This document shows positions 17,580 through 26,414 of a stretch of DNA of 61,086 nt, piece by piece. The position numbers and the translations under genes are program-made. This DNA comes from Planctomycetota bacterium. GTDB lineage: Bacteria > Planctomycetota > UBA8108 > JACQVS01. How positions within the stretch are numbered: position 1 is the first letter of the stretch; the number at the start of each line of letters is the position of its first letter. A model generated the notes under the pieces. It made no database searches. It had not been told where the DNA came from and saw nothing but the letters and a program-made list of their open reading frames with translations. Location of the stretch: assembly GCA_028280485.1 (NCBI GenBank), contig JANQLS010000012.1, positions 1 to 61,086 on the forward strand, given 5' to 3'.

Positions 17580-20279
17580 TTAATCCGATGAATTTTCGAG
17601 CTGGAGAGTGACATCCTGATCCTCAACGGCGATCTCAATTCGTTCATCGATGCCTTCCCCGTCGAAGTAAACGAGGTACCTTCCTGGGCTCACTCCCTTT
17701 AAGACATAGTTTAATTGATCATCGCTTTGGGCCGTTCCCGCAGTGAGGTAATGCGGTTGAGCCAATCTCTTGAGCACCAAGCCATCGAATTCGAGAAACT
17801 TCACTTTAACTCTTGAGTTTTTAGGAAGTGATTTTTGGGCTTTGATCTTGATTTGAACTTTGGGCCAATCGATCTTCAAACCTCGGACATTTTCTTTAAG
17901 ATCTAATTTTGTCATCATGGTCGTACCAGTAACGCGCTGATCTGAAATAAGAACAGAAACCCTACCTAAAGGCACTTTCGTATGCTCAAATTCCCCTTGG
18001 GCGTTCGTTCGGCAGTAAGTGGTGTGAGTTAATTCCCCCTTTTCCCATCGGCCGAAAATCACTTTAGAAACTCCGATGGGCTTGCCGTCTCTTTGGACCG
18101 AACCGGCTACAACTGCCGTTTTCGTATCTAAGAAAACTTCATTCGAACCAGATTCAACTTCGATGAGTTGAATGTGTTGATCTTTAGACAACCCGTATCG
18201 ACCTGGAGCTAAATTCTCAAATACGAATTTGCCTTGAAGGTCAGTTTTTAAGTAGGCGATCACTGTTCCCCAATCACGAATGCCATAGGAAAGTAAACCG
18301 ATGTTACTTTGCTTTAATGGTCTCCCCTGAGCCGGCGATGTTTCGAATCCTTGAATGGAACCCATTTCTGGCAAGTTGACTCTGAGAACTGGGAGCTTCT
18401 TATCTGAAGTCACTTCGACAGTTCCAATTGAGAACGGTAAACTCAAACGATTTTCCTTACTCCAAGGAACGATCGTCAAATAAGGCGCCCCATAAAGGGT
18501 CACTTCTTTTGAATACTTAGGATGCAAGGTCATCAGGTAACGACCAGGATACAACTCAAATTTGAACCGACCATCTTCTTGAGTCTGGGATTCGATTTCA
18601 ACTTTTCCAAAAGCAAGATCCCCCCCAGCTTTTCGAGTGGCCGACACTCCAAGATTTTTCACGGGATGACCCTTTGAATCGACAACCAAACCCTCAACGA
18701 TCTGCTTGATCGCTGGCTGAAGAGTAATATTCAGGGATTGGTTGGGATCGGCTTTTCCCTTCCAAACTTTAAATCCCTCTTTAAACGTTTCTAACTCGAG
18801 ACTCGTTGAACTCACATTAGAGATAAACAGACCTTTTGAGTTCGTCTTTACCCCTCTCTTCCTTTTTTCCCTCGAACTCGATCCATCAAATTCTCGTATC
18901 GTGATATCCACTCCTTGGAGGGGCTTCCCATCCGTGGTTACGATACTTCCAAAAGTAGCTGGCCGAGGAGCTAGTATTAATTTTAATGGGGTGGCTTTTT
19001 GGTCTTTATTGAGTTGGATATTCAAGCGTTGATCTTCGCATCCGGTGACGGAAGTCAGCAATTGAACTTCTTTAACATCGTCAGTTGCAATATTAAACCT
19101 GCCTTCTTCATTCACATCGACCGACCAACGAGCGGTCTTTTCTGTTGCCGGGATTTTATGCGTAACGTAAAAACGTACTTCAGCTGCAGGATGGATCGGC
19201 TTCCCATTTATCAGAGCAACTTGACCTTCAATCGTATGATATCGACTGAGTTTGTAGGTTTTCCCGGATTCGATCTTATCGACCTTTTGAATCACCTGCG
19301 ATAGATAGGCCTTGTAACCATCCGCTTCGATGATTAAAGACTCACCCTTTTTTGGTTTTCTGAGTTTAAAATATCCAGCTGTACCTACTGTGGTAGCCTC
19401 GATTCCCAATTGAGCGTCGAAAGGAAACCATAGGCCCGTATCGCGAATACCTTTTTCAAATGGAGACCGAAAATATCTACCGCGTCGCCCTTTTCCATCA
19501 GAGAGGTAAATCACCTTTCCATCATTCTTTGGTGAAAGATCTTTAGCCCAATGAACTCGAGCCTTAGGAATTGGTTTTCCGTTTTCAGCACTGACGATTC
19601 GTCCTAAAAAATGGAGAGATTCATCCAGAGACAGTTCCGCGAGTTCAGCTCCATTGATTAAAAAGTTTTGAAGACGACCATTCTCTGTGAGATTGAACGA
19701 AACAACATCCTTAGGGGAAAGTGACAAGGGTTCCCCAAGATGAAGTTCAGAGTCAAAATCTAACCAGGTCATTCCCGTCAAGATGCTTACAGTCACGAAA
19801 CTAACAATTGGAGATGCGGAGGTTGGGCCTTGATTCATAGATTTATCTTTCACTCGCTGAATGTTGACCGAGCATCGACCTTTTTCGATATTTAGAAATC
19901 CACCGCTAAACGCCACTTCGAGTGGATAGTCAGAAGGGATTGCCCTAACTTCGCCTTCGGTGAGCTGAAGGCGAGAATAAGGCGAAGTGAATTCGTATTT
20001 TGCGGCATCATGAACTTCGAACCTTCCCCCTCTGAAAGCCTTGAGTTGATTCCACTCATTCGGTTTATCCCGCCCCAAGTAGAGATTGATAACCAATGGC
20101 AAAAAGGTGAGAACGACGAGGATAATCGCCACCACCAATAAAATTCGCTTAAACTTAAATGTAGAGCTTTGAGGTGAAAGTAAACCTTGAGCCTGACTCT
20201 TCAACTTCTGATCAAATTCAGCTGAAGGACTTTTCGGGACTTGGTCTTCTAACCAACTTTTGAATTCTTGATCTGTCAT
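17580..20279 (-). CDS. Membrane-anchored carboxypeptidase-regulatory-like protein, putative ECF partner
   Basis: 899 residues. A cytoplasmic head of about 45 residues is followed by one membrane helix (about 46-68), then a FecR-like beta region (RGGRFEVHDAAKYEFTSPYS, LTEGEVRAI) and several carboxypeptidase-regulatory-like (Ig-like) repeats, such as GRIVSAENGKPIPKARV, EGLVVDSKGHPVKNLGV, VAGSVQRDGKPIGVSKVIF and GKFVFENLAPGRY. The ATG lies 1 nt after the stop of the ECF sigma gene, so the two are almost certainly co-translated. By analogy with ECF/FecR-type pairs, the short cytoplasmic head may bind the sigma factor while the outer repeats sense an envelope signal; this is inference. Confidence 0.72.
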   Translation of the reverse strand: MTDQEFKSWLEDQVPKSPSAEFDQKLKSQAQGLLSPQSSTFKFKRILLVVAIILVVLTFLPLVINLYLGRDKPNEWNQLKAFRGGRFEVHDAAKYEFTSPYSRLQLTEGEVRAIPSDYPLEVAFSGGFLNIEKGRCSVNIQRVKDKSMNQGPTSASPIVSFVTVSILTGMTWLDFDSELHLGEPLSLSPKDVVSFNLTENGRLQNFLINGAELAELSLDESLHFLGRIVSAENGKPIPKARVHWAKDLSPKNDGKVIYLSDGKGRRGRYFRSPFEKGIRDTGLWFPFDAQLGIEATTVGTAGYFKLRKPKKGESLIIEADGYKAYLSQVIQKVDKIESGKTYKLSRYHTIEGQVALINGKPIHPAAEVRFYVTHKIPATEKTARWSVDVNEEGRFNIATDDVKEVQLLTSVTGCEDQRLNIQLNKDQKATPLKLILAPRPATFGSIVTTDGKPLQGVDITIREFDGSSSREKRKRGVKTNSKGLFISNVSSTSLELETFKEGFKVWKGKADPNQSLNITLQPAIKQIVEGLVVDSKGHPVKNLGVSATRKAGGDLAFGKVEIESQTQEDGRFKFELYPGRYLMTLHPKYSKEVTLYGAPYLTIVPWSKENRLSLPFSIGTVEVTSDKKLPVLRVNLPEMGSIQGFETSPAQGRPLKQSNIGLLSYGIRDWGTVIAYLKTDLQGKFVFENLAPGRYGLSKDQHIQLIEVESGSNEVFLDTKTAVVAGSVQRDGKPIGVSKVIFGRWEKGELTHTTYCRTNAQGEFEHTKVPLGRVSVLISDQRVTGTTMMTKLDLKENVRGLKIDWPKVQIKIKAQKSLPKNSRVKVKFLEFDGLVLKRLAQPHYLTAGTAQSDDQLNYVLKGVSPGRYLVYFDGEGIDERIEIAVEDQDVTLQLENSSD

Positions 20280-20280
20280 A

Positions 20281-20811
20281 TTAAACCCCCTTACCCAAGA
20301 TTTTCTTCAAGTGACCGAGACCACTTCGATAACGACTTCTCACCGTGGCTTGGGGAACTTCTTGGAGGAGAGCAATTTCCGAATAACTGAGACCGCCGTA
20401 AATTTTTAGCAAAACGGCATCTCTGTGAACATCCGACAGTTCGGCGAGAGCATTAAACAGAATCGTCAAGCGCTCACCTTCCATTGTTATCGATTCCGGA
20501 TGGGGATCTTCGGAAAAAAAATCTTGTTCTCCGATCGCCTTAGCGCGATTGGAAAATGCTCTCAATTGATCGATGTGCCGACTTCGAACGGATCGTAAGA
20601 GATAAGGTAATACAGAATGAGTGGATCGAATCGATTTAATGTTTCGGATCATTCCCAAAAACGCTTCTTGGAGCAAATCCTCTCCATCCATAATGCGACC
20701 ACTCAACGCGCAAGCGTAGCGGAAAACCGCTTCTCGATGGCGCTGATAGAGCAGATCAAAGGCGTGACTTTGCCCTTGTCGTATGGCTTGGATCAGTTCT
20801 CCATCCGTCAA
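20281..20811 (-). CDS. ECF-type RNA polymerase sigma factor
   Basis: 176 residues. Sigma region 2 is at about 20-90 (AFDLLYQRHREAVFRYA, GEDLLQEAFLGMIRNI, VLPYLLRSVRSRHIDQLR) and region 4 at about 118-172 (LAELSDVHRDAVLLKIYGG, LSYSEIALLQEVPQATVRSR, helix-turn-helix). It lacks extra domains, as expected for an ECF factor. Followed after 1 nt by the membrane-anchored 17580-20279 protein, its probable regulator. Target promoters cannot be inferred here. Confidence 0.9.
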   Translation of the reverse strand: MTDGELIQAIRQGQSHAFDLLYQRHREAVFRYACALSGRIMDGEDLLQEAFLGMIRNIKSIRSTHSVLPYLLRSVRSRHIDQLRAFSNRAKAIGEQDFFSEDPHPESITMEGERLTILFNALAELSDVHRDAVLLKIYGGLSYSEIALLQEVPQATVRSRYRSGLGHLKKILGKGV

Positions 20812-20937
20812 TCAAATCCCTTTCTATGTGAATCTAACTGAATAACGGTGCTGGTATTGAAACTGGCTTAAATAATTCTAAGATATTCTTAAGTTCAATA
20901 CTGACATAGGATAAAGTTTTTAAATGAAAGAGTGAAC

Positions 20938-20962
20938 GTAGCCGAATTCGTAAGAATTTGGC
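20938..20962 (+). repeat. GTAG REP-like palindrome in the leader of the next gene
   Basis: GTAG at 20938-20941 is followed by a hairpin, GCCGAATTC (20941-20949) with GAATTTGGC (20954-20962). It belongs to the family at 46636, 51535 and 60884. An upstream GTG frame (20932) reads through it, which argues for the later ATG start at 20983. Confidence 0.8.
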
Positions 20963-20982
20963 CACATGTTGAGCCTTTACTT

Positions 20983-21612
20983 ATGACGAACCCAGTTCAG
21001 AAATCATTAACATTGAGTTCGCTCATCATTTGCTTGAGTTCCCTCACTGCCATCGTCTCCTACTTCCTCCCCTTTCAATCGGACCATTGGTCTCTATGGA
21101 AAATGGCTTGGGGTTACGCGGTTGGCGGCACGGTGATCAGTGGAGTCGATGTGTTTGTGGTGCAGACGGCTCCAAATTTAGTCGGCTTCATCGTCATTTT
21201 GGGCTTAGCTCTGGATCGATTTCACCGTATCCCATTGATCGTCTCGGGGCTTTACTTTGTTATTTGGTTCAGTTTTTTAAACTTATACGCACTTCGAGTT
21301 TTTCGACTCCAAGCCTTATCGTATGAATTGCTTTGGACGCTTACCGCTTGGCTCTTGGGCTCCATCGTCGCAGCCACCACCGGCTATGTTTTTTATAAAT
21401 GTTGGAAGAAAAAAAATCAGGATGGAATGCTTCTCTATTTAGCTTTTATGTACCTGATTTCCTGCACCTTCGAGGTCCTGTTTTCACTTTTGGAAGACAA
21501 ATTACTTTTAAACTACGGAGCGATCCTTTCGGCTTCAAGCGCCTCCACGCTGGTGGTTGGATTGATGTGGCGTGGGAGTTTGAAGAAGGTTTTAAACTCG
21601 GAGCGAAAGTAG
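20983..21612 (+). CDS. Unknown multi-pass membrane protein
   Basis: 209 residues from ATG at 20983. The longer frame from GTG at 20932 would translate a REP-like palindrome, so it is not used. About six hydrophobic helices, for example SLIICLSSLTAIVSYFL, LIVSGLYFVIWFSFLNLY, WTLTAWLLGSIVAATTGYVF and LAFMYLISCTFEVLFSLL. No recognised motif. The stop codon TAG (21610-21612) is the TAG of a GTAG that begins the next repeat, so the C-terminus ends exactly where the repeat starts and may have been trimmed by its insertion. Confidence 0.6.
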   Translation: MTNPVQKSLTLSSLIICLSSLTAIVSYFLPFQSDHWSLWKMAWGYAVGGTVISGVDVFVVQTAPNLVGFIVILGLALDRFHRIPLIVSGLYFVIWFSFLNLYALRVFRLQALSYELLWTLTAWLLGSIVAATTGYVFYKCWKKKNQDGMLLYLAFMYLISCTFEVLFSLLEDKLLLNYGAILSASSASTLVVGLMWRGSLKKVLNSERK

Positions 21613-21754
21613 TCGGCTCACCCCGTGAGCCGGAGATGGGGCGGGATTTCACCGACAATAACTGCAAGAAAAGCGCAGCTTGTATTCAGTGTTTGAGGAT
21701 GAATCCCCAAATGATTTCCACACCAAGAACCGGCTCAGGGGCTGAACCGGCTAC
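21609..21754. repeat. REPIN-like inverted pair (GTAG-CGGCTCAC family)
   Basis: The left arm is GTAG (21609) plus hairpin CGGCTCAC/GTGAGCCG (to 21633). The right arm, inverted, is CCGGCTCA...TGAACCGG followed by CTAC (21751-21754). The 146-bp unit lies between the unknown membrane protein and the redoxin gene. The left GTAG provides the stop codon of the preceding gene. The second pair of this family is at 25018-25158. Confidence 0.88.
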
Positions 21755-21947
21755 TTTGAGTGAAAATCCCACACAACTGTTCTATGAAGAAGACAAATTC
21801 TTACAAATTCAACTTTAGCCAAAATTTCATTCCCGTTTTCTAATTTATCATTCTCTTTATCGATAGAGCTGCCTCAGCTACAATTCCCTTTTCATGTCAC
21901 TTTCAATGATGAAGTGCCCTGGCAAGAATTCATTAATACGGAATTCA

Positions 21948-23918
21948 ATGATGAACCGTTCAACCAACATTACTCTTTGTTTTATCATCGCCCTTGCGAT
22001 CGCGCTGACTTCTGGATCATGCGTCGGACCAAAGAAAACGATTCAACTCCCATCCGTCAGTTTAAAGGTCGGGGATCAAGTTCCTGAGTTTACCTTGGAC
22101 TCTATTGACGGGATTGGAATGAGCCTCCACTTTCTCTCCCCAGATTCGACTGGGAATATCATCACACCTTCAGCTTATGTTTTCGCTTGGACCGGTATTG
22201 GCTGCCCTATGGCTCAGGTCTATTCACCTCGACTTAACGATCTCTACAATAAATTTAAATCCCAAGGAGTTGAATTCTTTCAAATCCATTCAAACATTCA
22301 AGACAACCTCGATGAAATTAAAGCTGAGTTAAAAGAACGCCCCGTTTCTTTCGGGGTTGTTCAAGACTTAAAAGGCCGTTTAGCACGAGCATTTAATGTA
22401 ACTCGAACCACTGAAGTCTTGGTGATCGATCGTTTTGGAAAACTGAGATACAAAGGGGCCATCGATGATCAATACGGGTTTAAGACAAACGACAATGGAA
22501 CTCGCTCAAGCTATCGAAAATTTAAAGCTGAAAATAACTATTTAGAAAATGCTTTAAGTGCAATTCTGAAGGCAGAACCCCTCGCCCAAACTCAGACCGA
22601 AGCCTTCGGCTGCGCTCTGGGATTTGAGTGGGAAACCGATCAACAGAAATTGACTGAAGAAGATGCAAATCCTAAAGTCACCTTCCACAAAGACATCCAA
22701 CCCTTGCTACAAAAACATTGTCAAAAATGCCACCGTGAAAATGGCATAGGCCCGTTTCCTTTAGTGGATTACAAAGACATTAAAGGTTGGGCGGACACAA
22801 TTGAAGAAGTCGTCACCGACCGCCTCATGCCTCCCTGGCACGCCGATCCTAAGTTCGGTCATTTTCGAAACGATTCATCGCTCACTGAGAATCAAATTCA
22901 ACTGGTTCAGGAATGGGTGAAGTCTGGAGCTCCTAAAGGAAATAATAAAGATGCTCCTCCGCCTATCAAATGGGAGGATGGTTGGACGATCGGAGAGCCC
23001 GATATCGTCTACACCACCGAATCCTACAAAGTACCTAAGGAAGGCCGAGTCCCCTACCGGTACGTCTCGGTTCAAACCAACTTCAAAGAAGACAAATGGG
23101 TTCAAGCCGCTCAGTTTATTTCGACCGCTCCTCAGGTCGTGCACCATGTCTTAACTTTTGTTAAGCCTCCCTATACCCCGCACCCAGGTGCAGGAAAAAG
23201 ATTTTGGCGGCCGAGATTCAATCCCATTTCCCTTCTACAAGGAGCAAAGCGCAGTGAATACGGTAAATGGATGCGGCGCAATCGTAAAAATGCTAAACAT
23301 ATGTTTGTGGGTAACGCGGGTGGCTTAGATGGGTACTTCTTAGGCGCCATGGCGGGAGACTCTTCCCAGGTTTATCCGGAAGGCCAAGCCAAACTCTTAC
23401 CGGCGGGCGGAACACTCTGGTTTCAAATTCACTACACTCCTAATGGGAAAGAGCACGAATCCATCACTCAACTCGCGTTGAAATTCGCGGATGGGCCCCC
23501 GGAGGAAGCGGTTGAAAGCCACGGAACTTCAACTGTCGTCATCGAAATTCCCCCGAACGAGCCAGCCCACAAAATTGAAACTGAATTCAAGTTTCCTCGT
23601 AATGCCAAAATGCTCGCATTAGGCCCACACATGCATCTTCGTGGTAAAGAATTTACCTTTGTCGCTGAGTACCCCAACGGTGAAAAGGAAACTTTGCTCC
23701 ACGTACCCAACTACGACTTCGACTGGCAAATTGGCTACATATTCAAAGAACCTAAAGATATTCCGAAAGGTACCAAACTCAAAGCCACCGCCATTTTCGA
23801 TAATAGTAAAAACAATCCTAACAACCCCGATCCCGGCCAAACGGTATACTTCGGCCTTCAATCGGATGACGAAATGATGATCGGTTACTTCGAAGTCATC
23901 TGGGAGCAAACAATATAA
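21948..23918 (+). CDS. Redoxin, CxxCH and copper-monooxygenase-like fusion lipoprotein
   Basis: 656 residues from ATG at 21948, chosen because NRSTNITLCFIIALAIAL followed by SGSC is a good lipoprotein signal; a frame from 21894 adds 18 residues without merit. Residues about 30-200 are a peroxiredoxin-like (AhpC/TSA) domain: VGDQVPEFTLDSIDG, FAWTGIGCPMAQVY, RTTEVLVIDRFGKLRYKGAI. A cytochrome-like segment has C258-Q-K-C261-H262. The C-terminal half resembles ascorbate-dependent type II copper monooxygenases, with candidate ligands H399-H400, H495 and H561-M-H563. This three-part order is widespread in planctomycetes. It is probably exported; substrate unknown. Confidence 0.8.
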   Translation: MMNRSTNITLCFIIALAIALTSGSCVGPKKTIQLPSVSLKVGDQVPEFTLDSIDGIGMSLHFLSPDSTGNIITPSAYVFAWTGIGCPMAQVYSPRLNDLYNKFKSQGVEFFQIHSNIQDNLDEIKAELKERPVSFGVVQDLKGRLARAFNVTRTTEVLVIDRFGKLRYKGAIDDQYGFKTNDNGTRSSYRKFKAENNYLENALSAILKAEPLAQTQTEAFGCALGFEWETDQQKLTEEDANPKVTFHKDIQPLLQKHCQKCHRENGIGPFPLVDYKDIKGWADTIEEVVTDRLMPPWHADPKFGHFRNDSSLTENQIQLVQEWVKSGAPKGNNKDAPPPIKWEDGWTIGEPDIVYTTESYKVPKEGRVPYRYVSVQTNFKEDKWVQAAQFISTAPQVVHHVLTFVKPPYTPHPGAGKRFWRPRFNPISLLQGAKRSEYGKWMRRNRKNAKHMFVGNAGGLDGYFLGAMAGDSSQVYPEGQAKLLPAGGTLWFQIHYTPNGKEHESITQLALKFADGPPEEAVESHGTSTVVIEIPPNEPAHKIETEFKFPRNAKMLALGPHMHLRGKEFTFVAEYPNGEKETLLHVPNYDFDWQIGYIFKEPKDIPKGTKLKATAIFDNSKNNPNNPDPGQTVYFGLQSDDEMMIGYFEVIWEQTI

Positions 23919-23940
23919 GTAGTTGCCCACGCCATGTACC
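23919..23940 (+). repeat. Degenerate GTAG-GCACACGCC-type repeat directly after a stop codon
   Basis: GTAGTTGCCCACGCCATGTA begins at the base after the TAA of the redoxin gene and aligns with GTAGTAGGCACACGCCGTGT of the family at 56740 and 58792. Confidence 0.5.
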
Positions 23941-23978
23941 GTTCTTCCCCCTACCGGTAGCTCAACATAAAGATTCGC

Positions 23979-24647
23979 TTATAATTTCATCACCCCAGCG
24001 ATTTCTTTGAACCCATTCGTACCATCTCCTGGGTTCCAATCGATTCGTTGCATAAACATATCCCACTGGTTATTTCGATAGAGCCCTAAAACGGTGGCGA
24101 TATCTTGGTACTCTTCACCCTTTCGAATGAGTTTTCCCGTTCCCCCCATCCCGGCTTGAATACGATCAGCCATCGTTCTTTGTTTAACAGCTTGAGTCAT
24201 TCCTGCATCGCGTGGGGGTTGAAGGTGAGCTGCAAAAAAGTGCCCATTGACAGCGGAATAGCCGAAGGTACAGCCGGTGAGCTGAGAGGTTAATACGATA
24301 GTTTGGGATCCATCCGTTGGGACTTGCCCAAAGGTGTGCATGACGGTATCCCCTACTTGTTTCATAGGAATATAGTAAGCTTCGAATTCGTCATCCGCTA
24401 AAACAACACCAGGGCCCGGGTCACCGCCGTTATTATTTGAAATTCTAACCGACCAAAAAGTACGAGCCTTCTTTTTCCAAAATCTGACAGAACCCGCACT
24501 GCGTACATCGGTGTCTCCCTCAAACATCCTGAAGATGGTTGGACCCGGGTTTCGAGTCGCTCCACCCGCGATAATGATACAGTTAGTTTTTAAAAACGAT
24601 TCAGGATCGTCCCTCAAGGACTGTAATGCTTCAGCGGTAGTTACCAT
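23979..24647 (-). CDS. Unknown protein with LTGC...H motif (CNF1/BLF1-like deamidase candidate)
   Basis: 222 residues, no signal peptide or membrane helix. The central segment TIVLTSQLTGCTFGYSAVNG continues HFFAAH: Cys126 is followed by His at +10 (136) and +15 (141). In the CNF1/BLF1 family of glutamine deamidases, an L[ST]GC Cys is paired with a His 12 (BLF1) or 15 (CNF1) residues later, so the spacing fits. Preceding strands (VRFWKKKARTFWSVRI; DEFEAYYIPMKQ) could form the beta-sandwich. I infer a related fold, not an activity. It begins directly after the TAA of the upstream small membrane protein gene, so the two are coupled. Confidence 0.5.
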   Translation of the reverse strand: MVTTAEALQSLRDDPESFLKTNCIIIAGGATRNPGPTIFRMFEGDTDVRSAGSVRFWKKKARTFWSVRISNNNGGDPGPGVVLADDEFEAYYIPMKQVGDTVMHTFGQVPTDGSQTIVLTSQLTGCTFGYSAVNGHFFAAHLQPPRDAGMTQAVKQRTMADRIQAGMGGTGKLIRKGEEYQDIATVLGLYRNNQWDMFMQRIDWNPGDGTNGFKEIAGVMKL

Positions 24648-24938
24648 TTATTTCTCATCACCTTTAGTATTCCATCCCGTCTTCTTCTCCATCGTCACAA
24701 AAGCCGAACAAATGAAAAGAGCTCCACTGGCAAAAAGCCCGACGATCAAGATCTTACGAACGGATTTCTGACGTTCTAAATCTTGTTCTAATCCTTGTCG
24801 TAAATCTTCATTGCCTTCAACTCTCGCTTTATGTAATTCCATCTTGGCTTCAGGAGGATCTTGTGAGAGTAGAATAAAGGCTCCAATGATTGAGATCAGG
24901 GCCAGGAGTAAGCAGAGGGGAGGTAGGAAGCTTTTCAT
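24648..24938 (-). CDS. Small two-helix membrane protein
   Basis: 96 residues from ATG at 24938, beginning MKSFLPPLCLLLALISIIGA. The upstream in-frame extension to 25082 reads through the repeat at 25018 and is rejected. Two hydrophobic segments (about 4-25 and 64-82) flank a charged, helical stretch with Glu and Arg. No family recognised. Its TAA is immediately followed by the ATG of the LTGC protein, indicating a coupled pair; the small protein could anchor or control its partner, which is speculative. Confidence 0.6.
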   Translation of the reverse strand: MKSFLPPLCLLLALISIIGAFILLSQDPPEAKMELHKARVEGNEDLRQGLEQDLERQKSVRKILIVGLFASGALFICSAFVTMEKKTGWNTKGDEK

Positions 24939-25017
24939 CGTTGGGGTTAGTTTCGAAGTGACGAAAGGAATTTTGGCGACACCAGATGCCGTAAACAATG
25001 AGGGTAATAATTTTAAA

Positions 25018-25158
25018 GTAGTCGGCTCACCCCGTGAGCCGGTTTGGAAAGAGTAAACAACGACAAGATCAATATTAAACAATAACGATAGGTAAGATCT
25101 CTCATCTATTTAAAATTATTTCTTTATACCCTCCCGGCTCACGAGGTGAGCCGGCTAC
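25018..25158. repeat. REPIN-like inverted pair (GTAG-CGGCTCAC family), second copy
   Basis: GTAG (25018-25021) plus hairpin CGGCTCAC/GTGAGCCG to 25042; inverted partner CCGGCTCAC (25134-25142)/GTGAGCCGG with CTAC at 25155-25158. The intervening 91 bp are A/T-rich. On the minus strand its end shares one base with the TAG stop of the permease gene (25160-25158). Confidence 0.9.
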
Positions 25159-26411
25159 TATTCATGCCTCAAGGCTTCAATTGGATCTAAAAGCGCGGCT
25201 CGACGTGCGGGATAAACTCCGAAGACAACCCCAATACCGACGGAAATAAAAAATGCGATCAATATGGGCTCGAGTGAAAGCGAGGTTTCAATCTCTGAAA
25301 ACCTGGACACCGCTTTGGGGAGAAGAATCCCGAAGGCGATTCCAATCATGCCTCCCATCATCGATAGAGTAATCGTTTCAATTAAGAATTGAAGAGTGAT
25401 ATCTCTTCGCTTGGCTCCTAGAGCACGACGGATGCCGATTTCCCTCGTTCGCTCCGTAACCGTTGCCAACATGATATTCATTATTCCGATCCCCCCCACC
25501 AGTAACGAAACACCGGCAATCGATCCTAAGACCAAATTCCAAATTCGTTTTTCGTGCTCTGCTTGCTGTAGAAGCTCTAATGGGACTTGAATCTCAAAAT
25601 CATCTCTCTTCTTATTGTTAAGAAGAAGTATTGCCCTCGACATCGAAGCCGTCTGGCTCACCCAGCGATCTTCATCAACTGAAAGAGTGATTTCGTTGAG
25701 TTCCCTTTTCTTGAACTGCTCTTTAAATCGCTGTTGACAGGTTCGCAGCGGAATGTAGATGTCGTTATTGAAATTTTCAGAATCCACTGCACCAGGAGAG
25801 GCATTTCCGGATCCTTGCGAATTTAATACACCGATGATGGTCACCGCAATATTTCCCAGTAAAAGGCTCTTACCAAGTGGGTCTTCGTGCCCGAATAAAT
25901 GAGCTCGCGCCCCCTCGCCGATGACTCCTACGGCTTGAGCCAGATTCTGATCCGTATCGGACAGAAAACGTCCTCTCTCTAAAGTTAAGGATTTGATTTG
26001 AAAGTAGGCGGCCGTCGTACCTAAAACCCTAGCTTGTAGCATGCGACGCCTGGCGTGCTGGGCATCTTGACGCACGACAGCGAGGGGAACGGCTTTTTCA
26101 ATTGTTGGAATCGTTGCGAGTAAGCGATCGAAGTCTTCGAGCTTCAAACCTTTCTTAGTTCGGTCATTAAAAGGTACCTCACGATCAGGTGGGGAATCTT
26201 CTTCCTGCTTCTCTTCCAGTGATCTCAAGATGACGTTATTGGCTCCGAGCTTACGAATTTGTTCTAAAGCCCTTTCCTTACTTCCCTCACCGATTGCCAA
26301 CATCGAAATAACGGAACCCACGCCGAGCACCGTGCCGAGAAGAGTTAACGAACTCCTCAATTTATGAAGGAGAATATTTCTTAGAGCGAATTTTAGGATG
26401 GAGAAAGACAT
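25158..26411 (-). CDS. ABC transporter permease, MacB/FtsX type
   Basis: 417 residues with the classic four-helix MacB layout: helix at about 20-42 (SLTLLGTVLGVGSVISMLAI), a large periplasmic domain (about 45-290), then three helices (LVLGSIAGVSLLVGGIGIMN; LIETITLSMMGGMIGIAFGI; ILIAFFISVGIGVVFGVYPA). TERTREIGIRRALGAKRRDI is the FtsX/MacB signature and the C-terminus PARRAALLDPIEALRHE is typical. It starts 3 nt after the MacA-like gene, hence one operon. No ATP-binding subunit gene is nearby, so the ATPase must be encoded elsewhere. The stop abuts a REPIN-like repeat. Confidence 0.9.
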   Translation of the reverse strand: MSFSILKFALRNILLHKLRSSLTLLGTVLGVGSVISMLAIGEGSKERALEQIRKLGANNVILRSLEEKQEEDSPPDREVPFNDRTKKGLKLEDFDRLLATIPTIEKAVPLAVVRQDAQHARRRMLQARVLGTTAAYFQIKSLTLERGRFLSDTDQNLAQAVGVIGEGARAHLFGHEDPLGKSLLLGNIAVTIIGVLNSQGSGNASPGAVDSENFNNDIYIPLRTCQQRFKEQFKKRELNEITLSVDEDRWVSQTASMSRAILLLNNKKRDDFEIQVPLELLQQAEHEKRIWNLVLGSIAGVSLLVGGIGIMNIMLATVTERTREIGIRRALGAKRRDITLQFLIETITLSMMGGMIGIAFGILLPKAVSRFSEIETSLSLEPILIAFFISVGIGVVFGVYPARRAALLDPIEALRHE

Positions 26412-26414
26412 TCC

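Noticed and set aside
20932..20982. GTG-started N-terminal extension of the membrane protein at 20983
   Set aside because: It translates a GTAG hairpin repeat; the ATG at 20983 begins the hydrophobic protein.
21399..21818. 139-residue frame in +3 over the end of the membrane protein and the REPIN
   Set aside because: Overlaps a better gene and translates a repeat; chance frame.
24939..25082. N-terminal extension of the 96-residue membrane protein
   Set aside because: It includes SRGEPTT, the translation of the CGGCTCAC repeat; ATG at 24938 fits a normal membrane start.
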